Shown here piece by piece: positions 1 through 8,241 of a stretch of DNA of 40,061 nt. The stretch is from Mollicutes bacterium. GTDB lineage: Bacteria > Bacillota_I > Bacilli_A > RF39 > UBA660. The position numbers were made by a program, and so were the translations under genes. The first letter of the stretch is position 1. Every line of letters starts with the position of its first letter. The stretch is taken from assembly GCA_012521575.1 (NCBI GenBank), contig JAAYMD010000048.1, forward strand, positions 1 to 40,061. The letters are read 5' to 3'. A model generated the notes under the pieces. It saw only the letters and a list, made by a program, of their open reading frames with translations. It was not told the DNA's origin and did not search any database.

Positions 1-461
1 AAGAAATATATAAAAATGTTGATAATAGTTATATTATTACCATTATGCGAAGAATGATGTATCGAATAGCAGAAAAAGTGGCTAAAAAAAGAGGATGCAA
101 AGTAATAATTAATGGCGAAAGTATAGGACAAGTTGCTAGTCAAACTTTAGATAGTATGGTTGCAATAAATCATGTTACTAATATGCCAGTTATCAGACCA
201 GTTGCTTGTATGGATAAAATAGAAATTATCGATTTAGCACGTAAAATTAACACTTATGAAACAAGCATTTTGCCCTACGAAGATTGTTGTACGCTTTTTA
301 TTCCTAAACATCCAGTAATTAATCCTGTGCTTGAAAAATGTATAAATATGGAAAAGAATTTTGATTATGAATCGTTAATTGAAGAATGTATTAATGATAT
401 GGAGACTATTACTAATTTAAAAACAGATTTTAAATTAGATAATATTGATGATCTGTTATAG
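1..461 (+). CDS. thiI: tRNA 4-thiouridine sulfurtransferase ThiI, C-terminal part (5' end outside window)
   Basis: The open frame enters the window at base 3 and reads through the first internal ATG (45), so this is the 3' end of a longer gene. ThiI adenylates and thiolates U8 of tRNA and can feed sulfur to thiazole synthesis. The visible part is the end of the PP-loop ATPase domain: GESIGQVASQT and the EDCCTLFIPKHP segment with the conserved Cys are ThiI hallmarks. The SGG(I/F)DS ATP loop must lie upstream of the window. No rhodanese domain follows, as in Bacillus-type ThiI. The SASP gene begins 67 bases downstream. Assignment is firm; only length and start are unknown. Confidence 0.93.
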   Translation, partial: EIYKNVDNSYIITIMRRMMYRIAEKVAKKRGCKVIINGESIGQVASQTLDSMVAINHVTNMPVIRPVACMDKIEIIDLARKINTYETSILPYEDCCTLFIPKHPVINPVLEKCINMEKNFDYESLIEECINDMETITNLKTDFKLDNIDDLL

Positions 462-527
462 GAGAAAATTACCATGTATTTTTTCATCATCCGTACACAA
501 GGTAATAGTGTACAGGAGGTGAAATGT

Positions 528-752
528 ATGAATAATGCAAAACAAACTGGAAACACTAATCGTTTAGTTGTACCAGGAGCTAGACAAGCAATTGATCAAA
601 TGAAGTATGAAATTGCTAATGAATTTGGTGTTAATCTTGGACCAGATACAAGTGCACGTATGAATGGTTCTGTTGGTGGTGAAATTACTAAGAGATTAGT
701 TCAAAGAGGACAACAAAACATCAGTAATTCAGCAAATTTTCAAACAAAATAA
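528..752 (+). CDS. alpha/beta-type small acid-soluble spore protein (74 aa)
   Basis: SASPs coat and protect DNA in the dormant spore and are degraded at germination by the protease GPR. The protein has the two family signatures: [10 protein letters not shown] (residues about 26-35), where GPR cuts after the Glu, and [20 protein letters not shown] (about 38-57), which is DNA-binding. I chose ATG 528 because AGGAGGTG lies just upstream; the longer frame from ATG 474 has no such site and lacks family similarity. A near-identical paralogue follows at 882. In the family, expression is forespore-specific through sigma G; I could not find a convincing sigma G promoter here. Confidence 0.95.
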   Translation: MNNAKQTGNTNRLVVPGARQAIDQMKYEIANEFGVNLGPDTSARMNGSVGGEITKRLVQRGQQNISNSANFQTK

Positions 753-760
753 ATAAAAAT

Positions 761-784
761 GGACAGATAAACACTGTCTTTTTT
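761..784 (+). terminator. rho-independent terminator of first SASP gene
   Basis: GACAG (762-766) pairs with CTGTC (774-778) and is followed by six T. It lies 10 bases after the stop of the first SASP gene and separates it from the second. Confidence 0.7.
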
Positions 785-881
785 CATAAAAAAACTTATT
801 TTTATTGCCATAACTTACCGATGTAAAAATTACATTATTTATGACAATTTGTACAATCTATTAGTAAAGGTGGTGAGAAGC

Positions 882-1100
882 ATGAATAATACAAATGTAA
901 GTTCAAGAAACACAAATAAATTAGTCGTGCCGGGTGCAAAACAAGCACTTGAGCAAATGAAATACGAAATAGCACGTGAATTTGGTGTTAGTCTTGGACC
1001 AGATACAAGCGCTCGTTTAAATGGTTCTGTTGGTGGCGAAATTACAAAAAGATTAGTTCAATTAGGCCAACAACAAATTTCAAATAGCCAAACTCAATAA
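882..1100 (+). CDS. alpha/beta-type small acid-soluble spore protein (72 aa), tandem paralogue
   Basis: This is the second SASP in tandem, over most of its length nearly identical to the one at 528: [19 protein letters not shown] followed by [14 protein letters not shown]. It has the GPR cleavage motif and the DNA-binding motif; only the N-terminal ten residues and the Gln-rich tail differ. ATG 882 is preferred over the TTG at 849 because GGTGGTGAGAAG sits directly upstream and the remaining length matches the family. Both genes end in their own hairpin terminator, so they are probably separate transcription units expressed in the forespore. The pair looks like a recent local duplication. Confidence 0.95.
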   Translation: MNNTNVSSRNTNKLVVPGAKQALEQMKYEIAREFGVSLGPDTSARLNGSVGGEITKRLVQLGQQQISNSQTQ

Positions 1101-1110
1101 TAAAAATTGA

Positions 1111-1145
1111 AAGTTAAGTTGGTTTTCCAACTTAGCTTTTTGTTT
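1111..1145 (+). terminator. rho-independent terminator of second SASP gene
   Basis: An 11-base stem with one mismatch (1112-1122 with 1127-1137) around a TTTT loop is followed by TTTTTG. It starts 11 bases after the SASP stop codon. Confidence 0.8.
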
Positions 1146-1237
1146 TAAATAACATATATAAATCATGTAAAAATGATTTTAGATAAAAGTAGATAAACGA
1201 AATGAAATAACTTCTATATTATTTTTCATTAGTGCAC

Positions 1238-1278
1238 AAAAAAAAGATGAAGAGGAAAAATTTTTAATTACTCTTCAT
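1238..1278 (-). terminator. terminator of clpP overlapping its stop codon
   Basis: On the - strand ATGAAGAG (1278-1271) pairs with CTCTTCAT (1254-1247), followed by eight T. The 5' arm is made of the last clpP codons, so the stop codon lies in the loop. Confidence 0.75.
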
Positions 1279-1849
1279 TTTCTAAAATTTTATCAATAAT
1301 ACCATATTCTAAAGATTCTTTGGCATTCATAAAATTGTCACGTTCAGTATCCATCTCAACCTTTTTTAATTCTTGACCGGTATTTTTAGCAAGCATAATA
1401 TTTAATTTATTTTTTAATTTTAATATGCGTTCAGCAGCAATTTTAATATCAGTTGCTTGACCTTGAACTCCTCCTAAGGGTTGATGGATCATTATTTCTG
1501 AGTTAGGAAGGGCGTATCGTTTCCCTGGAGTACCACTAGAAAGTAGTAGAGCTGCCATGCTTGCTGCAATACCAACACAAATAGTTGAAACATCACTTTT
1601 GATATGATTCATAGTATCATAAATGGCAAGACCACCATTAACACTTCCTCCTGGGGAATTGATATATAAACTAATATCATCATTATTTATTGAATCTAAG
1701 TATAAAAGTTGAGCAACAATAGTATTAGAATTAACATCGGTAATTTCACCTGATAAAATGATGATTCGATCTTTTAATAATCGTGAATAAATATCATATG
1801 CTCGTTCTCCGTTATTTGTTTTTTCAATCACTGTCGGAATTAGGCCCAA
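1268..1849 (-). CDS. clpP: ATP-dependent Clp protease proteolytic subunit ClpP
   Basis: This is the serine peptidase core that forms the double heptamer fed by ClpX/ClpC. The catalytic triad is visible: Ser97 in GIAASMAA, His122 in IMIHQP and Asp171 in TERDNF. The length of 193 residues is normal. The N-terminus [20 protein letters not shown] aligns with the family from its second residue. It starts with TTG (1849-1847) behind AGGAGATGATATT; the nearby ATG is out of frame, so the TTG start is well supported. It is the only gene on the - strand here, divergent from the uridine kinase-like gene. No CtsR-type direct repeat was seen upstream. Confidence 0.96.
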   Translation of the reverse strand: MGLIPTVIEKTNNGERAYDIYSRLLKDRIIILSGEITDVNSNTIVAQLLYLDSINNDDISLYINSPGGSVNGGLAIYDTMNHIKSDVSTICVGIAASMAALLLSSGTPGKRYALPNSEIMIHQPLGGVQGQATDIKIAAERILKLKNKLNIMLAKNTGQELKKVEMDTERDNFMNAKESLEYGIIDKILENEE

Positions 1850-1906
1850 AATATCATCTCCTAATATTATAATAAGTGTAAACTATAAAAATATGTATTA
1901 AAAAAT

Positions 1907-1935
1907 GTGACAAAAACTTGTTTATTTGGTAAAAT
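1907..1935 (+). promoter_or_regulatory. sigma-A-type promoter of the uridine kinase-like gene
   Basis: -35 GTGACA (1907-1912), 17-base spacer, -10 TAAAAT (1930-1935) preceded by TGG as an extended -10. It ends 29 bases before the ATG at 1965, in the divergent region with clpP. Confidence 0.6.
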
Positions 1936-1964
1936 ATAATTATAAAAGAATAGAGGGATGATAT

Positions 1965-3632
1965 ATGGATAAAACAGTTGTAGTAAATTTTCGTAATATG
2001 ATTTCTAAATCATTTCCGATTGGAACTACTTTATATGAAGTAAGCAAAAGTTTTCAAAAACATTTTAATTATCCTATTTTAGTTGCACGTGTTAATAACG
2101 ATATTATGGATTTAAGTGAAAAATTAACCCAAAATTGTAATATTGATTTTTATGATCGAAGTAGTACCATAGGTAATGGTGTTTATGCTAGAAGCCTTTA
2201 TTTTATGCTCGTTTTAGCTGTCAAAAAAATTTTAGGAAATAATGCTGATGTAATTATTGAACATTCAATTGATAAAGGCGTTTATTGTGAAATAACAGGA
2301 GAGGATATTGATAAACCAATTATTGAAAAAATTGAAAATAAAATGCATGAAATTGTGCAGGAGGGACATTTATTTACTAAAATAAATGTTTCTAGATACG
2401 ATACAATTAGATATTTTAAAAAAATAAAAAGAATGGATAAAGTTAATGCTTTGAAGTATATTAGTAATAGTTACATCAATTTGTATCGTCTAGATAATTT
2501 ATATGATTATTTTTATAGTGAAATGGCTTATAGTACTAAAGACATTAATGATTTTAAATTAACATATATTAAAAATAATGTTTTTGTGTTAAGTTATCCT
2601 GATATTTATAATCCCGAATGTACATTAGATTATGTACATCATAAAAAGTTGTTTGATGCTTTTTTAGATTATACAAAATGGGGGCGTGTTTTAAACATTT
2701 CAACTGCAGCTGATTTGAATAAAGCAGTTTCAACGGGAAAATATGATGATTTAATTAGATTAGCTGAAGCATATTTTAACAGCCAATTAACTAGAGTAGC
2801 TGATGAAATCGCGTCACGTCGAAAAGATATAAAAATTGTTTTAATTGCGGGACCAACATCAAGTGGGAAAACCACAACTTCTAAAAAATTAGAAATTTAT
2901 TTGCAAAGTCATGGTTTAAAAACGCATCAAATTTCATTAGATAATTATTTTTTAAATCGTGAGGACACCCCTAAAGATAAAAATGGTAATTATGATTTTG
3001 AATCAATTCGTGCAATTGATTTGGAGCTTTTTAATCAACATTTAGTTAAATTATTAAATAACGAAAAAGTTCTATTACCAGAATTTAATTTTGTAACTGG
3101 TAAACGTGAATATAAAAATAATTGGTTACAATTAGGGGAAAATGACATTATTATTATTGAAGGTTTACATGCCCTAAATGAGGAGTTAACAATGTCGATT
3201 GAAAGAAAACACAAATATCATATTTATATAAGTCCTCTTACTCAATTAAACATTGATATTCATAATCGTATTCATACAAGTGATACGAGAAAATTAAGAA
3301 GAATTGTTCGCGATAATAAGTATCGTGGTTATAGTGTTTCTGATACATTAAAAATGTGGGATAAAATTAGAGATTCTGAAGAAAAACATATTTTCAAATA
3401 TCAAGATTTAGCAGATGTCATCATTAATTCTGCTTTAGTATATGAATTAGGAGTATTAAAAACTTATGTGGAACCACTTCTATTTTCAGTAGATGAAGAT
3501 GATGAGGTTTATCCTGAAGCAATAAGGTTAATTAATTTTTTGAGAAGTTTTTTACCAATACCAAGCGATAATGTGCCAAACGATTCAATTTTAAGAGAGT
3601 TTATAGGTGGCAGTTGTTTTTATGAAAAATAA
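1965..3632 (+). CDS. TGS/ThrRS-like N-terminal domains fused to a uridine kinase-type nucleoside kinase
   Basis: The protein (555 aa) has three parts. Residues 1-60 resemble a TGS domain. About 60-230 resemble the second additional domain of threonyl-tRNA synthetase. About 285-500 form a phosphoribulokinase/uridine kinase domain with P-loop GPTSSGKTTTSKKL (296-309), the substrate-side Asp/Tyr region SLDNYF and Walker-B-like IIIIEGLHALNE. Related proteins are annotated as uridine kinase or nucleoside kinase in clostridia and Thermotoga; the true substrate is not known from sequence. The ATG follows GAGGGATGAT. gapA starts 17 bases downstream with no terminator between, so the two are probably co-transcribed. 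Domain architecture is clear, function less so. Confidence 0.85.
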   Translation: MDKTVVVNFRNMISKSFPIGTTLYEVSKSFQKHFNYPILVARVNNDIMDLSEKLTQNCNIDFYDRSSTIGNGVYARSLYFMLVLAVKKILGNNADVIIEHSIDKGVYCEITGEDIDKPIIEKIENKMHEIVQEGHLFTKINVSRYDTIRYFKKIKRMDKVNALKYISNSYINLYRLDNLYDYFYSEMAYSTKDINDFKLTYIKNNVFVLSYPDIYNPECTLDYVHHKKLFDAFLDYTKWGRVLNISTAADLNKAVSTGKYDDLIRLAEAYFNSQLTRVADEIASRRKDIKIVLIAGPTSSGKTTTSKKLEIYLQSHGLKTHQISLDNYFLNREDTPKDKNGNYDFESIRAIDLELFNQHLVKLLNNEKVLLPEFNFVTGKREYKNNWLQLGENDIIIIEGLHALNEELTMSIERKHKYHIYISPLTQLNIDIHNRIHTSDTRKLRRIVRDNKYRGYSVSDTLKMWDKIRDSEEKHIFKYQDLADVIINSALVYELGVLKTYVEPLLFSVDEDDEVYPEAIRLINFLRSFLPIPSDNVPNDSILREFIGGSCFYEK

Positions 3633-3649
3633 GAAAGAGGGGATGATAC

Positions 3650-4663
3650 ATGAAGAAAGTTGCAATTAATGGTTTTGGAAGGATTGGAAGATTAATTTTT
3701 CGTTTGCTACAAGGTGATGAAAATTTAGAAGTTGTTGCTATTAATGATTTAACTGATGCTGAACAACTAGCTTACCTATTAAAATACGATACTAGTCATA
3801 GAAACTATATGCCTGATAAAATAAGTTATGACAATGACTACATTATTGTAGATGGTAAAAAAATAAAAATATTTTCAGAAAAAGATCCGAAAAATTTACC
3901 ATGGCAAGAGCTTGATATTGATTTAGTATTTGAATGTACAGGAATATTTAGAAGTAAAGAAAAAGCTATGGCCCATATCGAAGCGGGTGCTAAAAAAGTG
4001 ATTATTTCTGCACCAGCAAAAGGGAATGAAAAGGTAAAAACAATTGTTTATAATGTTAATCATGATATATTAGATGGTAGTGAAGAAGTAATAAGTGCGG
4101 CAAGTTGTACAACTAACTGCTTAGCACCAGTTGTCAATTTGTTAGATAAACATTTTGGAGTAAAAAAAGGATATATGACAACTGTTCACGCTTATACTAA
4201 TGATCAATCAATACTAGATCTTCCACATAAAAAAGGCGCAAATTCAAGGCGTGGGAGAGCTGCAGCGGCTAACATTATTCCATCATCAACGGGTGCTGCA
4301 AGTGCAATTGGGTTAGTTATACCAAAATTAAATGGAAAATTAGATGGAACTGCTCTTCGTGTTCCAACTACTACTGGGTCAATTGTTGATTTAACCGTTG
4401 AATTAGAAAAAAAAGTAAGTGTTGAAGAAGTAAATGAAATGTTTAAAGAGAATCAAAATGAAACAATTGCTTTTACCATGGATCCAATTGTATCAAGTGA
4501 TATTATTGGCTCGCATTTAGGTGCTCTTGTTGATGGTCAATTAACAAATGTGCTTGATGTTGATGGAAAACAATTGGTAAAAGTAATGGCTTGGTATGAT
4601 AATGAGATGGGTTATAGTGCTCAAATGGTTAGAGTTGCTAAACATTTATTAAGTTTAAAATAG
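3650..4663 (+). CDS. gapA: glyceraldehyde-3-phosphate dehydrogenase, NAD-type
   Basis: GapA oxidises glyceraldehyde 3-phosphate to 1,3-bisphosphoglycerate with NAD. The Rossmann motif INGFGRIGRL is at residues 6-15, and the Asp in AIND (33) points to NAD rather than NADP. The active-site motif ASCTTNCLAP carries Cys153; His180 lies in TTVHAYTND. The length of 337 aa is typical. The start follows AGAGGGGATGAT. It opens the glycolytic block but is separated from pgk by its own terminator and a prepilin-like gene. Confidence 0.97.
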   Translation: MKKVAINGFGRIGRLIFRLLQGDENLEVVAINDLTDAEQLAYLLKYDTSHRNYMPDKISYDNDYIIVDGKKIKIFSEKDPKNLPWQELDIDLVFECTGIFRSKEKAMAHIEAGAKKVIISAPAKGNEKVKTIVYNVNHDILDGSEEVISAASCTTNCLAPVVNLLDKHFGVKKGYMTTVHAYTNDQSILDLPHKKGANSRRGRAAAANIIPSSTGAASAIGLVIPKLNGKLDGTALRVPTTTGSIVDLTVELEKKVSVEEVNEMFKENQNETIAFTMDPIVSSDIIGSHLGALVDGQLTNVLDVDGKQLVKVMAWYDNEMGYSAQMVRVAKHLLSLK

Positions 4664-4687
4664 ATTGGAATTATCCAATCTTTTTTT
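4663..4687 (+). terminator. rho-independent terminator after gapA
   Basis: GATTGGA (4663-4669) pairs with TCCAATC (4674-4680) around ATTA, followed by seven T. The stem begins within the gapA stop codon. Confidence 0.85.
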
Positions 4688-4692
4688 AATAC

Positions 4693-4721
4693 TTGAATAT
4701 TATAACAAAACAAGATAAAAT
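4693..4721 (+). promoter_or_regulatory. promoter of the prepilin-pgk-glycosyltransferase-tpiA unit
   Basis: -35 TTGAAT (4693-4698), 17-base spacer, -10 TAAAAT (4716-4721). It lies just after the gapA terminator and 24 bases before the prepilin ATG, so pgk and tpiA may be transcribed from it through the prepilin gene. Confidence 0.6.
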
Positions 4722-4745
4722 AATAATTAGAAGATAGGTGGTTTA

Positions 4746-5801
4746 ATGAAGGAAAAAAAAGCGTTTACATTAGTTGAATTGCTTGGAGTAATAGTTATTT
4801 TAGGATTAATAGCAATAGCTACTTTTCCTAATATTATTACTTTATTAAAAAAATATGGAGAAAAAGATTATGAAAGATTTGTGAAAGATCTGCAACTTGT
4901 TACTGAAAGTTATGTTAATGATAACATTGATAAATTAAATTTAAAAGAACCTGGTGATGTAGAATTTATAGAATTAGGGGATTTGGTAAACGCTGGGTAT
5001 CTAAGTAAAAAAAAGATTAATCCAAAAACGGAAAAAGAAATTGAATTAAACACGACAATGATGGTAACAGTTTTAAATGATAAAACAAGAAATTATGAGT
5101 ATACAGGTGTAGTTAATGGTATTCAAAATTATCGAATTAATAATTTAAAAGTTATGTATGATGGATATAATAAATTAAAAGAAAATAATGGTCAAATTAT
5201 TTGGGAAGATGTAATGGGTAATATTGCTGGTGTTTTAATAAATGGAGCCGGTGTTGAAGATTGGTATGACAATCGAATTAAGTTATATGATATAGCTAAT
5301 TATATTCAAATTCCAGGATCATCTTCGTTAATTCCGTATGATTCAGATGTTACTATTGAAATTGTTTATGAAATACCTTCTGAAGGACAAGATTTAACAT
5401 TTAGGAATCAAGGTTTGGGACTTTATTATTTTGATTTGTATACTGATGGTTTAATTCTTTCAATGGTTAGAAATAGTACTGATACAGCCAATTATTGGCC
5501 AGCTGCTACTAGTTTGGCTATGCGTCAAATTAATAAAGTTCATACATTAGCAGTTACAATGAAAAAAAATGAAGATTTAATTAATTTTAATTATTATGGA
5601 GATGGTAAAGCTCTACAAATGAGTAGTGCCACCGGTTTAAAATATAATAATGATGATTTTACTATTGGAAAAGACTATACAACTGAAGCATCGGTTGTTA
5701 ATATATATGGCTTTAGGTTATATGATGCTGCGCTTACCGAAGAAGAGATTGCTAAAAATCATGAAATCGATATAAATAGATATAGTTGGAGGGGAAAATA
5801 A
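4746..5801 (+). CDS. prepilin-like protein with C-terminal LamG/concanavalin-like domain
   Basis: The N-terminus MKEKKAFTLVELLGVIVIL is a type IV prepilin/pseudopilin leader: a short basic leader, cleavage before Phe7, and Glu11 at mature position +5 in the hydrophobic helix (7-30). The residue before the cleavage point is Ala rather than the usual Gly. Residues about 40-140 look like the pilin body. About 165-350 look like a LamG-type jelly roll ending in IYGFRLYDAALTEEEIAKNH, a motif seen at the end of such domains. The protein (351 aa) is far longer than a major pilin, so it may be a minor pilin or surface adhesin. No pilus assembly gene is in the window. GGAGGGG at its 3' end serves as the pgk ribosome binding site. 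Confidence 0.8.
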   Translation: MKEKKAFTLVELLGVIVILGLIAIATFPNIITLLKKYGEKDYERFVKDLQLVTESYVNDNIDKLNLKEPGDVEFIELGDLVNAGYLSKKKINPKTEKEIELNTTMMVTVLNDKTRNYEYTGVVNGIQNYRINNLKVMYDGYNKLKENNGQIIWEDVMGNIAGVLINGAGVEDWYDNRIKLYDIANYIQIPGSSSLIPYDSDVTIEIVYEIPSEGQDLTFRNQGLGLYYFDLYTDGLILSMVRNSTDTANYWPAATSLAMRQINKVHTLAVTMKKNEDLINFNYYGDGKALQMSSATGLKYNNDDFTIGKDYTTEASVVNIYGFRLYDAALTEEEIAKNHEIDINRYSWRGK

Positions 5802-5804
5802 AAA

Positions 5805-6989
5805 ATGAAAAAGACAATAAAAGATTATGATTTAAAAGGGAAAAGAGTTATTATTAGATGTGATTTTAATGTACCAATTAAAGATGGAGTTATAACTGAT
5901 GATAATAGAATAATTGCAAGTTTAAAAACAATTAATTATGCCCTTGATAATGGCGCTAAAGTTATTTTGATGTCACATTTAGGCAGGATTAAAAGTGAAG
6001 AAGATAAAATGAAAAACTCATTGAAAGTAGTAGCAGATCGACTAAGTGAATTTTTAAATAAAGAAGTTATTTTTATTCCGGAAACAAGAGGAAGTAAGTT
6101 AGAAAATGCAGTTAAAAATTTAAAAGAAGGAGAAGTAATTTTAATTGAAAATACCAGATTTGAAGATTTTCCGCAAAAGCGTGAAAGTGGAAATGATCCA
6201 AAACTGGCCAAATATTGGGCCAATTTAGGGGATATTTTTATCAATGATGCTTTTGGAACTTCGCATCGCATGCACGCATCTAATGTGGGAATAGGTAGAC
6301 TTCTACCAAATGGTGTTGGATTTTTAGTAGAAAAAGAAATAAAAATGATAGGAGAAGTAATTAAAAATCCTAATCGTCCATTTATAGTTATTTTAGGTGG
6401 TGCCAAAGTTAGTGATAAAATAGGGGTTATTAAAAATTTAGTTAATATTGCTGATTATATTTTAATTGGTGGAGGAATGGCATATACTTTTTTGTGCGCT
6501 AAAGGTTTGGAAGTTGGAAGATCTATTGTAGATAAAGATAGTATTGATTTTTGTAAGGAAATTATGGAAAAATATAGCGAAAAAATAATTTTACCTGTTG
6601 ATGTTGTTTGTGGAAAAGAAATCGATGAAAATACGCAAACTACTCTTCGTTTAGTAGAAGAAATCGAAAATTCAGAAATGGGATTAGATATTGGACCAAA
6701 AACAGTTGAGTTATTTAAAAAATATTTAGAAAATTGCAAAACTGTTGTTTGGAATGGGCCGGTAGGAGTTTTTGAAATTGAAAAATTTAGTCACGGAACA
6801 AAAGCTCTTGCTGATATTTTAGCAAATCAAAATATAACAACAATTATTGGTGGTGGAGATACTGCTGCAGCTGTAATTCAAATGGGTTATAAAGATTCAT
6901 ATACTCATATTTCAACTGGTGGCGGAGCTTCGCTTGAAATGTTAGAAGGAAAAATTTTGCCAGGGATAGATGTTATTAACGAAAGATAG
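5805..6989 (+). CDS. pgk: phosphoglycerate kinase
   Basis: Pgk transfers phosphate from 1,3-bisphosphoglycerate to ADP. Family motifs are present: RCDFNVPI (residues 18-25), the HLGR loop, substrate-binding HRMHAS, the GGAKVSDKIG hinge region, and the C-terminal GGGDTAAAV nucleotide motif. The length of 394 aa is normal. The ATG lies 3 bases after the prepilin stop and its GGAGGGG site is inside the prepilin 3' end, so translation of the two is likely coupled. It is followed after 10 bases by the glycosyltransferase. Confidence 0.97.
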   Translation: MKKTIKDYDLKGKRVIIRCDFNVPIKDGVITDDNRIIASLKTINYALDNGAKVILMSHLGRIKSEEDKMKNSLKVVADRLSEFLNKEVIFIPETRGSKLENAVKNLKEGEVILIENTRFEDFPQKRESGNDPKLAKYWANLGDIFINDAFGTSHRMHASNVGIGRLLPNGVGFLVEKEIKMIGEVIKNPNRPFIVILGGAKVSDKIGVIKNLVNIADYILIGGGMAYTFLCAKGLEVGRSIVDKDSIDFCKEIMEKYSEKIILPVDVVCGKEIDENTQTTLRLVEEIENSEMGLDIGPKTVELFKKYLENCKTVVWNGPVGVFEIEKFSHGTKALADILANQNITTIIGGGDTAAAVIQMGYKDSYTHISTGGGASLEMLEGKILPGIDVINER

Positions 6990-6999
6990 GAAATGACAA

Positions 7000-8241
7000 A
7001 TGAGAATAGGAATGTTTACTGATACTTATCCTCCGTTTATTAATGGGGTATCTACCAGTATTGTAGTTTTAAAAAAAGCTTTAGAGAAAAAAGGTCATGA
7101 GGTTTTTATTGTAACTGTTAATAATGAAAAAATTGGGTATGATTTATCCGATAAAAAAATTATTAGAATTCCTGGCATCCCAGTTGGTATTTATGATTAT
7201 CGATTATCAGGAATATACCCAATTAAAGTTATTAAAAAAATCAAAAAGCTTAATTTAGATGTTATTCATTCTCATACTGAATTTGGTGTTGGAACTTTTG
7301 CCCGACTTATATCCAAACAATACGATATACCTTTAGTACACACTTATCATACGATGTATGAAGATTATATTTCATCTGTAACTAAAGGATATCTTGACTG
7401 GCCAAGCAAACCAATAATTGCAGAATTAACTAAATTTTATTGCGATAAAACATCTTCTGAATTAATTGTTCCAACGAAAAAAACATATGATTTATTTAAG
7501 AAAAAATATAAAGTAGATCGTGATGTGCACATAATACCTAGTGGTATTGAAATAGAAAAATATTTTCGAGAAAATTATAATAAAGAAGATATTGAAGCTT
7601 TAAGAAAAAAAATGGGAATTAATAAAGAGGATTTTGTTATTTTATATGTTGGACGTTTAGGACAAGAAAAAAATGTAGAGTTTTTAATTGATGCCCATGT
7701 CGCGCTTGCAAGACAATATCATAATTGTAAATTATTAATTATTGGGGATGGACCGTTAATGGAAAAATTACAAAAAAAGGTTAGGTGCTATCGAATTGAA
7801 GAGTCTGTTATTTTTGGAGGAAAAGTTCCTTATGAAGAAGTAGGAATTTATTACCAGTTAGCTTCGGTTTTTGCAACGGCCTCAACTGCCGAAACGCAAG
7901 GATTAACAGTTATTGAAGCGCTTGCTGCATCGCTTCCAATAATTGTTATTAATGATGAAAGTTATGAAAGTGCTGTAGAAAATGAATATAATGGTTTTGT
8001 TTTTAAAAATAAAAGAGAATATCACAAACGAATTAAATTCTTAATGCAAAATCCTGATATTTTAAAAATAATGAAAGTTAATGCGCGAAACAGCTCCTTT
8101 AAACATTCCGCTGATTATTATGCTGATAGAGTGTTAGAAGTATATAAAATAGCTGTTGGAGATCGAAAAGTTAATGAAAAGAAAACTTATTTTAGTCGAT
8201 TGAAAAAGGTGGTGAGTGATAGTTGGAAAATAAAAAAATAG
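7000..8241 (+). CDS. GT4-family glycosyltransferase, probably diacylglycerol glucosyltransferase type
   Basis: This is a two-domain GT-B glycosyltransferase of 413 aa. The N-terminal MRIGMFTDTYPPFINGVSTS motif and HTYHTMYEDY (residues 114-123) are characteristic of the family that includes alpha-monoglucosyldiacylglycerol synthase. The C-terminal domain has VGRLGQEKN and the E-x7-E motif of retaining GT4 enzymes (Glu298 and Glu306). No membrane helix is obvious; basic patches suggest a monotopic membrane enzyme. It lies between pgk and tpiA, and tpiA starts inside its last codons. Family assignment is firm; acceptor and sugar are inferred. Confidence 0.88.
   Translation: MRIGMFTDTYPPFINGVSTSIVVLKKALEKKGHEVFIVTVNNEKIGYDLSDKKIIRIPGIPVGIYDYRLSGIYPIKVIKKIKKLNLDVIHSHTEFGVGTFARLISKQYDIPLVHTYHTMYEDYISSVTKGYLDWPSKPIIAELTKFYCDKTSSELIVPTKKTYDLFKKKYKVDRDVHIIPSGIEIEKYFRENYNKEDIEALRKKMGINKEDFVILYVGRLGQEKNVEFLIDAHVALARQYHNCKLLIIGDGPLMEKLQKKVRCYRIEESVIFGGKVPYEEVGIYYQLASVFATASTAETQGLTVIEALAASLPIIVINDESYESAVENEYNGFVFKNKREYHKRIKFLMQNPDILKIMKVNARNSSFKHSADYYADRVLEVYKIAVGDRKVNEKKTYFSRLKKVVSDSWKIKK

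Noticed and set aside
474-527. Longer start for the first SASP gene (ATG 474).
   Set aside because: No ribosome site before it, and the extra 18 residues are unlike the SASP family; AGGAGGTG precedes ATG 528.
753-881. Sigma G promoters before the SASP genes.
   Set aside because: CAT-N2-TA-like strings occur but not with a matching -35 at the right spacing, so no claim is made.
1850-1920. A promoter for clpP on the - strand (TATAAT near 1865).
   Set aside because: A TATAAT is present but no -35 at a sensible distance was found; too weak to list. No CtsR repeat either.
5936-6406. Long - strand open frame opposite pgk.
   Set aside because: Lies fully antisense to a well-conserved gene, no ribosome site and Ser/Leu/Ile-rich shadow composition. 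The same holds for the - strand frames opposite tpiA-like, dnaK, frr and ABC genes.
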